From Bog-473 sp963850095 (lineage in GTDB: Bacteria > Actinomycetota > Acidimicrobiia > Acidimicrobiales > RAAP-2): a DNA stretch of 64,000 bases. Each line of letters opens with the position of its first letter. Within the stretch, counting starts at the first letter, position 1. Under the pieces are notes generated by a model. It did not search any database, was not told the DNA's origin, and saw nothing but the letters and a program-made list of their open reading frames with translations. The position numbers and the translations under genes are program-made. The stretch spans positions 124,001 through 188,000 of the forward strand of contig CAWKJX010000004.1 in the NCBI GenBank assembly GCA_963850095.1. The letters run 5' to 3'. Below are positions 34,779 through 43,567 of the stretch, piece after piece.

Positions 34779-36488
34779 ATGCACGACCTGATCATCCGAG
34801 GAGGCACCGTCGCCGACGGCTCGGGCGGGCCGCTGCGCCGGGCGGACGTGGCCGTCGACGGCAGCATCGTCACCGCGGTCGGCCGGGTCGACGGTCCCGC
34901 CCGCCGGGAGATCGACGCCGACGGGCTCCTGGTCACGCCGGGCTGGGTCGACATCCACACCCACTACGACGGCCAGGTCACCTGGGACCCCGAGGTGTCG
35001 CCCTCGGGCTGGCACGGGGTGACCACGGTGGTGACGGGGAACTGCGGCGTCGGCTTCGCGCCCGCCCGCGAGTCCGACCGGGGCTGGCTCATTCAGCTGA
35101 TGGAGGGCGTCGAGGACATTCCGGGCACCGCGCTGTCAGAGGGCATCACCTGGAACTGGGAGAGCTTCGGCGAGTACCTCGACGAGGTGGAGCGCACCAC
35201 CCGCGTCCTCGACGTGGCCGCGCTGGTCCCGCACGGCGCGCTGCGCGCCTATGTGCTCGGCGAGGGCCGGGCCAATGACGTGGCCGACGCCGGGGAGATC
35301 GCGGAAATGGCGGCCCTGGTGCGCGAGGCGGTGCACGCCGGCGCCATCGGCGCCTCGACGACGCGCACGGTGCTGCACCGGGCCAAGGACGGCGAGCTGG
35401 CGGCCGGCACCACCGCGGCGGCCGACGAGCTGATCGCCATCGGCGAGGCGCTGGGCAAGGCGGGCCACCGCGTCTTCTCGCTGGCCAGCGACATGCGCGA
35501 CCTCGACCACGAGTTCGCCTGGATGTCGGAGATCTCCACCCGCGCCGGCGTGCCGGTGACCTACCAGGTCCTCCAGCCCGACTTCGCCCCCGAGCTGTGG
35601 CGCGAATGGATCGACCGCGGCGTGGCGGCCAACCGGCGTGGGGCCTGGCTGGTGCCCCAGGTGGCGGGCAAGCCGGCGTCGATCATGGTGGGCTTCGAGT
35701 CCACCACCCACCCCTTCGCCCACCACCTCGCCTACCAGGAGATCGCCCACCTGCCGCTGGCCGAGCGGGTCGCGCTGCTGCGCACGCCCGAGCGGCGGGC
35801 TGCCATTTTGGGCGAGTCGCCGCGACCGGGGGGCTTCGTCGAGCTGCTGCGGGCCAACCTGCACAAGCTGTTCCCGTTGGGGGACCCACCCGACTACGAG
35901 CCGGCACCCGAGCGGAGCGTCACCGCCGTGGCGGCCGCCGAGGGGCGCACGACCGACGAGGTCCTCTACGACCTGATGCTCCAGCGCGACGGCAAGGAAC
36001 TGCTCTACCTGCCCATCTTCGACTACGCCGCGGGCGATCTCGATGCCGTGCGCGAAATGTTGCTACACCCCGCCACCGTGCTGGGGTTGGGCGACGGCGG
36101 CGCCCACTGCGGGGTGCTGTGCGACGCCAGTCTGCCGACGTTCATGTTGACGCACTGGGCCCGCGACCGCTGGCGCGGAGAGAAGCTCCCGGTCGAGACG
36201 GCGGTGCACCTCCAGACGCGGCGCACGGCCGAGCTCTACGGCTTCCGCGACCGCGGCCTGCTCGCTCCGGGCTACGTGGCCGACATCAACGTGATCGATC
36301 ACGAGGGGCTGACCCTCGAGCCGCCCGAAATGGTCTACGACCTGCCGGCTGCCGGCAAGCGCCTCATCCAGCGGGCCCGCGGCTACGTGGCCACGGTCAA
36401 GTCGGGCGCGGTCGTACGCGACCACGACGAGGCGACCGGAGAGCGCCCGGGCCGGCTTTTGCGGGGGCCGCAGCCACAGCCGGCCTGA
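34779..36488 (+). CDS. D-aminoacylase-like amidohydrolase
   Basis: 569 residues, N-acyl-D-amino-acid deacylase/dihydroorotase-like branch of the amidohydrolase superfamily. DLIIRGGTVADGSGGPLRRA begins the composite beta sandwich; VDIHTHYDGQVTWDPEVSP holds the HxH metal motif near residues 67-69; GLGDGGAHCGVLCDASLPTF carries the late Asp. GAGAGGAG lies just upstream of ATG 34779. A paralogue with the same motifs is at 45058. True substrate unknown; the family includes D-amino-acid and cyclic amide hydrolases. Confidence 0.88.
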   Translation: MHDLIIRGGTVADGSGGPLRRADVAVDGSIVTAVGRVDGPARREIDADGLLVTPGWVDIHTHYDGQVTWDPEVSPSGWHGVTTVVTGNCGVGFAPARESDRGWLIQLMEGVEDIPGTALSEGITWNWESFGEYLDEVERTTRVLDVAALVPHGALRAYVLGEGRANDVADAGEIAEMAALVREAVHAGAIGASTTRTVLHRAKDGELAAGTTAAADELIAIGEALGKAGHRVFSLASDMRDLDHEFAWMSEISTRAGVPVTYQVLQPDFAPELWREWIDRGVAANRRGAWLVPQVAGKPASIMVGFESTTHPFAHHLAYQEIAHLPLAERVALLRTPERRAAILGESPRPGGFVELLRANLHKLFPLGDPPDYEPAPERSVTAVAAAEGRTTDEVLYDLMLQRDGKELLYLPIFDYAAGDLDAVREMLLHPATVLGLGDGGAHCGVLCDASLPTFMLTHWARDRWRGEKLPVETAVHLQTRRTAELYGFRDRGLLAPGYVADINVIDHEGLTLEPPEMVYDLPAAGKRLIQRARGYVATVKSGAVVRDHDEATGERPGRLLRGPQPQPA

Positions 36489-36500
36489 CGGCCTGCTGGC

Positions 36501-36952
36501 TCAGGCCGCCCCTTCGGCGCCGGGCCAGTCGGCCACGCCGACCGACGCGTCCTCGACGTCCATGACCAATGCAGCCCCGCGCCGCCCCGAGCCGCGCACG
36601 CGCAGCTCGTAGCGCCCCGCGGTCAGACCGCCGAAGACCGCGGCGAACTGGGCCGTGCCGGCACCCTCGCGGCGGCGGACCGCCATGTGCGTGCCGGCCC
36701 AGCCGTCTCCGGCGCGCCGGATCTCCAGTTCGAGCCCGCACATGGCGGCGCCGGTCCGCACCACGGCCGCACCGGCCCCCGCCCCGATGTCGAGTACGAC
36801 GCTCCCGGCCTCGCTGGGGCCCGGCACCGCCTCGGGGGCGGGGTGATGGTGATGGTCATGGTGCTCGTGCCCGTGCCCGTGCTCGTGCCCGTGCTCGTGC
36901 TCGTGCTCGTGTCGTGTCGTGCTGCGAGTCTGGTGGTGGTCGTCACACTCAT
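36501..36952 (-). CDS. His-rich protein with C-terminal beta domain (one frameshift), DUF4331 neighbour
   Basis: About 150 residues. One frame encodes a histidine-rich stretch (HEHEHGHEHGHGHEHHDHHH, 36842-36916) followed by a compact beta domain: GSVVLDIGAGAGAAVVRTGA to GLTAGRYELRVRG. The only good start, ATG 36952 with GAGAGG upstream, is in another frame (MSVTTTTRLAARHD), so a shift in the GCACGA-type repeat around 36905-36935 is needed. The start lies 10 nt after the DUF4331 stop. The His stretch suggests metal binding; function unknown. Without the shift only 36501-36827 (108 residues) is readable. Confidence 0.6.
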
Positions 36953-36962
36953 GGCGGACCTC

Positions 36963-38414
36963 TCAGGCCGCGCCGGCGCTGTAGCCCGAATAGGGCAGGC
37001 CGAGGTAAGGGAACGACGTGAGGTAGTTCTCGGTGCCCCGAGCGGTCAGGTCGTTCGGACCCGACGTCAGGCCCATGCTGATGCCCAAATCCGGGTTGCT
37101 CAGCGAGCCGGCCGCGCCGTCGGGTGTGTAGCTGCTGTCGACGAGCGGAATGGTCAGGCCGGCGATGGCCCGCAGCTCAATGGTCACGACGTCGTCGAAC
37201 ACACGGCGACCGTTCGGGTACCCGGCCACGTCACCCCCGACGAGCCCGAGGTTGCTGGCGGTCGCCGCCGCGGTGGGAGGGATCGTCATGTTGAGCCGCA
37301 GCATGTCGGCCTGGGTGGGGCCGGTGTAGTTGCCCGCGAACCCGGGAACCAGGCCGCCCGGGATGCCGGTGAGCAGAATGGCCAGGAGGTCGGCCCGGGC
37401 GGTCTTGGTGGCGTTGAACGTGGCCAGGTTGCCGAAGACGCCCGGGAACAGGCTGGGCAACAGGTCCGCCAGCTGTGGGTTGGCGACGTACCCGGCGAAC
37501 TGGGCGTCCTTGGCGGGCGACTGCGAGTTCCAGTAGTCCTTGGTCGACAGCGGGACGAGCACCTCGTTGAACAGCGGGTTGCCGAGGCGCGAGACCTGGA
37601 CGAAGGGGCCGAGGTTCGAAACGGCGCCGTCCCCGCCGTGGGGCCCCGTCTCGAGGATGCGGATCTGTTGGCGGCTGGCCGTGGTCCACACCCCAATGGT
37701 GCCGGTGCTGCTCGTCGGCGCCTGGCCGTTGGGGGTCAGCAGGTTCATGGGCACCTGCACCGCCAGCGTGTGCACGTTGACGCCCGACGTCGAGTTCACA
37801 CCGGCGGCCATGGCGGGCAGTCCGGTGGACGACCATCCGGCATGGTCGCCCTGGAACGGGCGGAGGTTCCCGAGGTCGAACACGGCCCCGAGGTCGACGT
37901 AGAAGCCCTCGGCGCGCTGACCGGCGAAGGACTTGACTCCGTTGCCGAACGTGCTGATGGCCTCGGCGGCCAGGTTGGCGTAGCTCGGTGTCGACAGCGG
38001 GCCCACGTTGCACGGCGGGCAGGGCAGTCCCGTTCCGAGCTGGGTCGCCCGCCCGTGGTGCCAGTCGATCATCTCCAGGCTGTAGGTCTGCACCCGGTTC
38101 CAGTTCGGGCTCGACAGCGAGTCGATGGGTCCGATGTTGTAGAGGAAGAAGCTCGGGTCGCGCAGCGTCGTGTTGAACCTGAACAGGAACGCCACATCCG
38201 CCACTCCGTCGCCGTCGTTGTCGACGTTGATCGCATAGAGCACGGTGTCGTCGAATTCGTAGAAGTTGGGGCCCGAGTCGGGCGGCTCCAATGGGATGTA
38301 GTTGGCGATCAGCGTGACGGTCGAGGGGTCGTCGGGACTGACGAACGCGTACACGTCCGTGCTGTCAGCCACGGGGTCCTTCGAGATTTCGGGAGCTTCA
38401 CGATGGGACGACAT
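36963..38414 (-). CDS. DUF4331 domain protein
   Basis: 483 residues. The N-terminus MSSHREAPEISKDPVADSTD is the DUF4331 signature; further family-like stretches are YEFDDTVLYAINVDNDGDGV and GRRVFDDVVTIELRAIAGL. No signal peptide is visible. GAGGTGA just upstream is the ribosome binding site. The gene is flanked upstream by a Tat-exported small protein and downstream by the His-rich protein, a set that probably works together. The biochemical role of DUF4331 is not established. Confidence 0.88.
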   Translation of the reverse strand: MSSHREAPEISKDPVADSTDVYAFVSPDDPSTVTLIANYIPLEPPDSGPNFYEFDDTVLYAINVDNDGDGVADVAFLFRFNTTLRDPSFFLYNIGPIDSLSSPNWNRVQTYSLEMIDWHHGRATQLGTGLPCPPCNVGPLSTPSYANLAAEAISTFGNGVKSFAGQRAEGFYVDLGAVFDLGNLRPFQGDHAGWSSTGLPAMAAGVNSTSGVNVHTLAVQVPMNLLTPNGQAPTSSTGTIGVWTTASRQQIRILETGPHGGDGAVSNLGPFVQVSRLGNPLFNEVLVPLSTKDYWNSQSPAKDAQFAGYVANPQLADLLPSLFPGVFGNLATFNATKTARADLLAILLTGIPGGLVPGFAGNYTGPTQADMLRLNMTIPPTAAATASNLGLVGGDVAGYPNGRRVFDDVVTIELRAIAGLTIPLVDSSYTPDGAAGSLSNPDLGISMGLTSGPNDLTARGTENYLTSFPYLGLPYSGYSAGAA

Positions 38415-38493
38415 GGGTCACCTCACTAGGTTTGGGTTGGCAGGGGCGGATACAGCGGGTAAGGAGAAAGGCGGCCGGACGGGCCGGAACCGG

Positions 38494-38787
38494 CTACGGG
38501 GTGGCGGCTCGCAACAATCGGGCGGCTAGTTCGGGATCCCTGACGGTGGACGAGCTGGTCCCGAAGAACATCTGGACCTCGCCGCTCGACGCATCCGTCA
38601 CCCGGGCCACGAGGGGGTCGCTCATGCTCGGCACCGCGCTGTCGACGGCCGCCGGAGCTTCCGGGGCCACGGCCGGCGCCTCGTCGTCGAGGAAGGCGCC
38701 GACTCCCGGCAGGGCGGAGGCAACTCCGGCCGCCGCTACGGCCAGCGACCCCCTCTGCAGGAATTGCCGGCGATTGAGTTGTCCCAT
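38494..38787 (-). CDS. Small Tat-exported protein of unknown function
   Basis: 97 residues. MGQLNRRQFLQRGSLAVAAA is a twin-arginine signal (RRQFLQ), and the mature part is only about 60 residues, Ala/Pro-rich then VARVTDASSGEVQMFFGTSS. GAGGAGGAG precedes the ATG at 38787, so this start is preferred to a longer version. It lies 79 bp before the DUF4331 gene on the same strand. No cofactor motif is seen. Confidence 0.75.
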   Translation of the reverse strand: MGQLNRRQFLQRGSLAVAAAGVASALPGVGAFLDDEAPAVAPEAPAAVDSAVPSMSDPLVARVTDASSGEVQMFFGTSSSTVRDPELAARLLRAATP

Positions 38788-39232
38788 CAGATCTCCTCCT
38801 CCGTGTCCAGAGTTCGATGCGACGTTCACGTCGGGCTCCCAGGTCGGAACCCGACAGGCATTCGGAGCCGTCGCCGTCCCGGATGTCGAGGAGGCAAGAA
38901 AATGGAGAGGCTCGACCGAAGATCCCTAGCCCCGAGATGTCATGGTCGTCCGGACGGGGAGAACGGCTGGACTGTCCGACCCAGCGCTGCCTTGGGCTGG
39001 TCCATCCGCGGATCGTCGGGCGGCGGAAGGACGGAGCCATTTCTGTGCGCGGCTGCACACTTGGACGTGCGAGTTGGAAACGTGGGTCCGTGATCTGGCC
39101 GCTCTGGTCACCCTCGAACCCACGATGAGTCGACTTCGAGCCGGCGATCGGAACGGCGGCAATCCGTCCGCTCCTCGATTATGCCTTCACTACGTATTGC
39201 GTAGCTACGTCATACGTAGTAGTCTCTGTCTC
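38788..39232. promoter_or_regulatory. Intergenic region between the Tat protein and PadR genes
   Basis: About 445 bp of divergent spacer. Apart from the PadR operator and its -10 box (39190-39225) I see no gene or repeat in it. Confidence 0.5.
39190..39225 (+). promoter_or_regulatory. Nested palindromic operator and leaderless promoter of the padR-like gene
   Basis: CTACGTAT (39190-39197) and ATACGTAG (39212-39219) form a perfect inverted repeat, and CGTAGCTACG (39200-39209) is a 10-bp palindrome with exactly the same centre; 13 of 15 base pairs across 30 bp match. A TAGTCT box (39220-39225) abuts it, and the ATG follows 7 nt later. This is a good candidate for autoregulation by PadR. Confidence 0.7.
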
Positions 39233-39598
39233 ATGCCAACGCGCGCCAATGGCCCCGAGGATGGAACGCCGCCACCTCGGCGACGGTCAAACGACCCGCC
39301 GGTCCTCATCCTCATGAGCCTTGCCGGCGGGGCCAAGCACGGCCACGCCCTACTCAAGGACATCGAGGAGTTCGCCGGCGTGAAACTCGGCCCCGGCGCC
39401 CTCTATGGGGCCATAACCAGATTGGAAGAGCGCGGGCTCATCGAGGCGCTCGAGTCAGATGACCGCCGTCGCCCGTATCAGATCACGGCTGCGGGCTCCC
39501 AGGCTCTCACTGAGTCCGTCGCTCAGATGCGCGATCTCGTCCGGGTGGGACAAACCCGACTCAGAACCGCACGCGTACCACGCCCGAGGCTTGCGTGA
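39233..39598 (+). CDS. PadR-family transcriptional regulator
   Basis: 121 residues. LILMSLAGGAKHGHALLKDI and GPGALYGAITRLEERGLIEA form the winged helix of PadR proteins, with PYQITAAGSQALTESV as the wing and start of the C-terminal helix. The start at 39233 is fixed by the TAGTCT box and by the domain boundary. It precedes an integral membrane protein gene by 42 bp; PadR genes commonly control such an adjacent membrane protein or permease. Confidence 0.88.
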   Translation: MPTRANGPEDGTPPPRRRSNDPPVLILMSLAGGAKHGHALLKDIEEFAGVKLGPGALYGAITRLEERGLIEALESDDRRRPYQITAAGSQALTESVAQMRDLVRVGQTRLRTARVPRPRLA

Positions 39599-39640
39599 TG
39601 CGAGCGGAGGTACCAGGCGGCCGAGGACAAGGACGCTCAC

Positions 39641-40594
39641 ATGACCGAGGGAGTCAACGACCCCCGTCTCCGCTGGTATCCGCGCTCATGGCGCGCCCGA
39701 TACGGGGACGAACTGGTGACCCTCCTCCACGACGAGTATGGCGAACGTCTCCCGACCCCGGTTCACCTCGGCCTTGTGACCGGTGGCCTCCGACAGCGGG
39801 CCAGGCAGTCGGGACTAACCGGTGACTCGACACCGGCGACGGACGGAGTCCGCGCCGGGGCACTGGTGGTCCTCGCCGCCTGGACCGCCTTCGTGATCGC
39901 CGGAGCGAGCTTCGCCAAGTTCTCCGAACACTTCGACGAGGCGTTGCCTCACGCCATGGGTGCTCATCGCGTACCTGACGTCGCGTTCACGGTGCTGCAG
40001 ACGGTGGCCGGACTGGCCGGCGTCCTCGTGGTTGCAGGAGCTCTTGTCGCTGTCCCTGCCTTCGTACGATTCCTGCGAGCTGACGGCTGGGCGTGTGTGC
40101 GCGGGCATATTTTGCGGGCCCTCGCATGCACCGCCATCACGGCTGCCGTCACGATGCCAGTGCTCCTTTCGGCCCACCACCTCACGTCACAGCAACGCAA
40201 CAACGGCCTGCACTGGTACGGAGCGCTTTTCCTGGCTTGGGCGGCGCTCATCGTCATCACCATGGCGTTGTGGACGGTGGTCGCGGTTGCCGCAGCCCGA
40301 AGGGTGGAGTTTCCCCCAGCGATTCTCACCGTGGAGGCGCTCCTGGCCGTTGCCATCGCCGTGTCGATGCTGGTCATGCTCGGGGCCACGGCGGTCTGGT
40401 GGGGAGCGATGGCAAAGGACGCGCCCGCCTTTTTGAGCTCCAGCCCGGGCGGCGCCCCAGGAACACCGTGGGACCTCTGGCTCGTCGCTACGGTCGTTCT
40501 CATGGCTGCAGCCATGGGTACGGCCGCGGTTGGCGTGGCCCGAGAGCTCCGCGTATGGATCAAGATGCACAATGGGGCACAATCCTGGCGTTAA
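39641..40594 (+). CDS. Multi-spanning membrane protein linked to PadR
   Basis: 317 residues. The cytoplasmic N-terminal segment RLRWYPRSWRARYGDELVTL is the conserved lead-in seen in PadR-linked membrane proteins, followed by about six hydrophobic helices (near residues 73-95, 117-138, 158-178, 190-215, 222-247 and 277-300). No transporter motif is recognised. Probably in one transcript with the PadR gene and regulated by it. The 176 bp after it (40595-40770) hold no gene. Confidence 0.72.
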   Translation: MTEGVNDPRLRWYPRSWRARYGDELVTLLHDEYGERLPTPVHLGLVTGGLRQRARQSGLTGDSTPATDGVRAGALVVLAAWTAFVIAGASFAKFSEHFDEALPHAMGAHRVPDVAFTVLQTVAGLAGVLVVAGALVAVPAFVRFLRADGWACVRGHILRALACTAITAAVTMPVLLSAHHLTSQQRNNGLHWYGALFLAWAALIVITMALWTVVAVAAARRVEFPPAILTVEALLAVAIAVSMLVMLGATAVWWGAMAKDAPAFLSSSPGGAPGTPWDLWLVATVVLMAAAMGTAAVGVARELRVWIKMHNGAQSWR

Positions 40595-40770
40595 CCGGAC
40601 GCCTGCCTCGGCTTCTCGGATGACAACCGGTCGAACCCTTCGCATTGACCAGGCGCGAACGTCGTCATGCTGACGGGTCCGCACCCCGCGGCGTTCGGAG
40701 GCAGGGCCGGCGGTCTTCTGAAGTTGTCCGTCGACGTGCGATCGGGGTCAGTTGCCTTCGACCGGCGCGG

Positions 40771-42282
40771 TCATCGGCCGCGGTCGGCTGGGAGATCGCC
40801 CCGCACCGCCTGCAGCGCATCGGCGAAACCCCGCACCACCAACGAGGTGATCCGGGATCCATCCGTCTCGAAGACGTCTCGCACCGTGTTGTCCGCGCCG
40901 CCGAGATGCACGTCGATGTCCACCGTCACCGTCATACCGTCCACCTGTCGTGGTCCCGGTGAGGGTCGGAAGTCGTCGAAGGTGAACGTGCGCCCGGTGT
41001 AGTAGGCGAGGATGTCGTCGTGTCCGCTGCGGAGCTCACCGTCGACGTCGAACACGGCGTCGGGAGCGAAGAGAGAGCGCAGCAGTTCGGAGTCGTGTGC
41101 GGTGACGGCGGCGAAGTAGTCGTCGATCAGGCCTTCGAGGCCGCCGCGGCGCGGCGGCAGCCGGTAGATGCGCCGGGCGTTCAGGCCGAGGACGCGGGCC
41201 TGGGTGGCGGTGGCGCAGGGCGCGACGGTGGTGCGGATGGCGTCGACCGCGCCGGGGAACGTGGCGTCGTGGTGGGGGTAGTCGCTGCCCCACACGATGC
41301 GCTGGGACCCGACGGCCGGGGCCAACGCCGGCAGCGTGTGCTCGTCCACCTCGAAGCTGATGGCGCACTGCCGGGCGAAGTACTCCGAGGGGCGCAGCTT
41401 CATGTCCGGGCAGAACCCCCCGAACGACTCGGCCTGCTCGTCGAGGCGCTCCAGCCAGAACGGCGCCCAGCCGCCGGAGGACTCGAGAAAGACGCAGCGC
41501 AGGCTCGGGTGGCGTTCGAACACGCCGAACGCAATGAGCTGCGCGCAGGCGAGCATCTGCTCGAAGGAATGCGACACCGCGTGCAGGACCAGCGGGTTGA
41601 AGGGCCGGTCGGAACCGAGCGTCGGCACAATGACCGAGCTGCCCTCGTGGACGCCGACGGGTACGTCGAGCTCCTCCGCCACCTCCCAGACCGGGTCGTA
41701 GGCCCGGTCGCACAGCGAGCGTCCGAGGCAGGGGTTGGGACGCACGAAGCCGGCCACGAACCCGAGCTCGGTCACGGCGCGGCGCAGCTCGACGGCGGCC
41801 GTCACCGGGTCCTGCAGCGGCACCATGGCCGCCCCGAACAGGCGGCGCCCGTCCGCTGCGCAGTAGCCGGCCAGCCAGTCGTTGTAGGCCCGGGCCAGCG
41901 CCACGGCGCAGACCGGGTCGGTGACGGCGGAGAAGTACAGACCGATGGTGGGGTAGAGCACGGCCTGGTCGATGCCCTCGGCATCGATGTCGGCCAGACG
42001 GGCCACCGGGTCCCACCCGCCCGGCTGGGCCTCGGCCAGGGGGTGGAAGGTCGACGGGTCGTCGAAGGTGGACCCCGGGCGGGCCAGGTTGCCCAGGGGG
42101 ACGGCCAGGATTTCGGTCCCCCCGACCACGACGTGCTCGTAGCCACCGGCGTCCCGTGTGATGCGCGGCCGCTGGTCGTCAGGGAGCGCGGCCCAGGCCG
42201 ACTCGGGTTCGACGACGTGGCCGTCGGCGTCGACCACGGGACCGGCCCGCGGGGGAGGAGGGTCCGGCGCGGCGCCCGTCAC
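40771..42282 (-). CDS. Amidohydrolase_2 protein fused to a SnoaL-like domain
   Basis: 503 residues. The N-terminal TIM-barrel amidohydrolase_2 part (about 1-375) has VVDADGHVVEPESAWAALPD, PVGVHEGSSVIVP and the metal-site IVWGSDYPHHDATFPGAVD. A separate C-terminal module (about 385-495) begins LEGLIDDYFAAVTAHDSELL and RSLFAPDAVFDVDGELRSGH, which is an NTF2/SnoaL-like fold. Fusion of these two is unusual. Its start overlaps the stop of the upstream amidohydrolase by 4 nt. Family members are non-oxidative decarboxylases or hydrolases; the substrate is not known. Confidence 0.87.
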   Translation of the reverse strand: MTGAAPDPPPPRAGPVVDADGHVVEPESAWAALPDDQRPRITRDAGGYEHVVVGGTEILAVPLGNLARPGSTFDDPSTFHPLAEAQPGGWDPVARLADIDAEGIDQAVLYPTIGLYFSAVTDPVCAVALARAYNDWLAGYCAADGRRLFGAAMVPLQDPVTAAVELRRAVTELGFVAGFVRPNPCLGRSLCDRAYDPVWEVAEELDVPVGVHEGSSVIVPTLGSDRPFNPLVLHAVSHSFEQMLACAQLIAFGVFERHPSLRCVFLESSGGWAPFWLERLDEQAESFGGFCPDMKLRPSEYFARQCAISFEVDEHTLPALAPAVGSQRIVWGSDYPHHDATFPGAVDAIRTTVAPCATATQARVLGLNARRIYRLPPRRGGLEGLIDDYFAAVTAHDSELLRSLFAPDAVFDVDGELRSGHDDILAYYTGRTFTFDDFRPSPGPRQVDGMTVTVDIDVHLGGADNTVRDVFETDGSRITSLVVRGFADALQAVRGDLPADRGR

Positions 42283-43517
42283 GGGGTGGCCGGTGTGCGC
42301 CAGTCGTCAGCCGGCGGCAACGGGTGGCGGAACAGCGCGGACGCGTTGCCACCCGCCACGGCGCGCAGCTCGTCCTCGGGCAGCGAGCCCCAGGTCTCGG
42401 CCAGCACGAGCTGGGTGTCGGGCCACGACGAGTCGGCGTGGGGGTAGTCGCTCTCCACCATGATGTGGTCGACGCCGATCACGTGGCGCAGCGGCACGAT
42501 GGAAGGGTCGTCGATGGAGCAGAACCAGAAGTTGCGTCGCAACACCTCGCTCGGCAGCAGCTCCGACGGCCATGCGTGGCTCTCGCTGCCCGATGCCGAA
42601 TGCCGGAGGACGTAGTCGCAGCGGTCCATCAGCATGGGCACCCACCCGATGCCACCCTCCGACAGGGCCACCTTGAGTCCGGGGAACCGCAGCGCCACGC
42701 CCGACCACAGCCACTCGCCGGCGGCCAACAGCGCGTTGACCGGGAAGAAGGTGGGGAGCACCTCGAAGGGAGGGTCGGGCGAGGGCAGCGGAGCCCAGGA
42801 CGAGGACCCGGTGTGCAGGCACACCACCGTGTCGGTCTCCTGGCAGGCGGCCAGGAAGGGGTCCCAGTGGCCGCTGAAAATGGAGGGCAGCTTCAGCTGG
42901 GCCGGGAACTCGGGGAAGCTCACCGCTTTGAAGCCGCGCTCCGCGTTGGCCCGCACCTCGGCGGCGGCCACGGTGACGTCGGCCAGCCAAGGCAGTTGCA
43001 GCGAAATGATGCGATCGGGGTGGGTGCCCGCCCACACCTCGGCGTGCCAGTCATTGAAAGCCCGCAGGCAGGCCAGCCCCAGCTCGGCGTCCAGGGCCCG
43101 CGAATAGACGGCACCGCAGAAACCCGAGACGAGGGACGGGAAGCACAAGGCGGCCCAGATGCCCGCCCGGTCCATGTCCACTATGCGCGCCTCGATGTCG
43201 AAGCAGCCGCGCCGCATTTCGTCGAACCGTGCCGGCTCCATGCTCCACTCGTCCCGCGGCCGCCCCACCACGGCATTGAGGCCGACGTTGGGATAGCGGT
43301 TGCCTTCGAAGATCCAGCACTGGGTGCCGTCGTCCTGCTCGACGACGTGAGGCGCGTGCTCCTGCAGCGCCGCAGGCAGACGGTGCTCGAACAGGTCGGG
43401 CGGCTCAATGAGGTGGTCGTCGACCGAAATGATGGGTACTCGGATCGGCCGCGGCTCGGGGTCCGGCAGCAGGGTGGCCTCGCCCGCCCCGGCCGGCTCG
43501 GTCTCGACGGCTCCCAC
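42279..43517 (-). CDS. Amidohydrolase_2 family protein
   Basis: 412 residues. IISVDDHLIEPPDLFEHRLP is the N-terminal metal-site motif of this branch; KVALSEGGIGWVPMLMDRCD and IMVESDYPHADSSWPDTQ carry the later acidic residues. It belongs with ACMSD-like decarboxylases/hydrolases. The GTG start has TAGTGT 9 nt upstream on the minus strand, inside the operator-like element at 43525-43538, so a protein bound there would block this promoter. Confidence 0.88.
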   Translation of the reverse strand: MGAVETEPAGAGEATLLPDPEPRPIRVPIISVDDHLIEPPDLFEHRLPAALQEHAPHVVEQDDGTQCWIFEGNRYPNVGLNAVVGRPRDEWSMEPARFDEMRRGCFDIEARIVDMDRAGIWAALCFPSLVSGFCGAVYSRALDAELGLACLRAFNDWHAEVWAGTHPDRIISLQLPWLADVTVAAAEVRANAERGFKAVSFPEFPAQLKLPSIFSGHWDPFLAACQETDTVVCLHTGSSSWAPLPSPDPPFEVLPTFFPVNALLAAGEWLWSGVALRFPGLKVALSEGGIGWVPMLMDRCDYVLRHSASGSESHAWPSELLPSEVLRRNFWFCSIDDPSIVPLRHVIGVDHIMVESDYPHADSSWPDTQLVLAETWGSLPEDELRAVAGGNASALFRHPLPPADDWRTPATP

Positions 43518-43524
43518 AAGTTGG

Positions 43525-43538
43525 TGACACTATCGTCA
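43525..43538 (+). promoter_or_regulatory. Operator-like element, site 2 (TGACACTATCGTCA)
   Basis: TGAC-N6-GTCA element between the divergent amidohydrolase and aldehyde dehydrogenase genes. The minus-strand -10-like TAGTGT (43527-43532) lies within it. Confidence 0.55.
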
Positions 43539-43567
43539 GCAAAGTCGGCCGGCCCGGGGGTTGCGCA

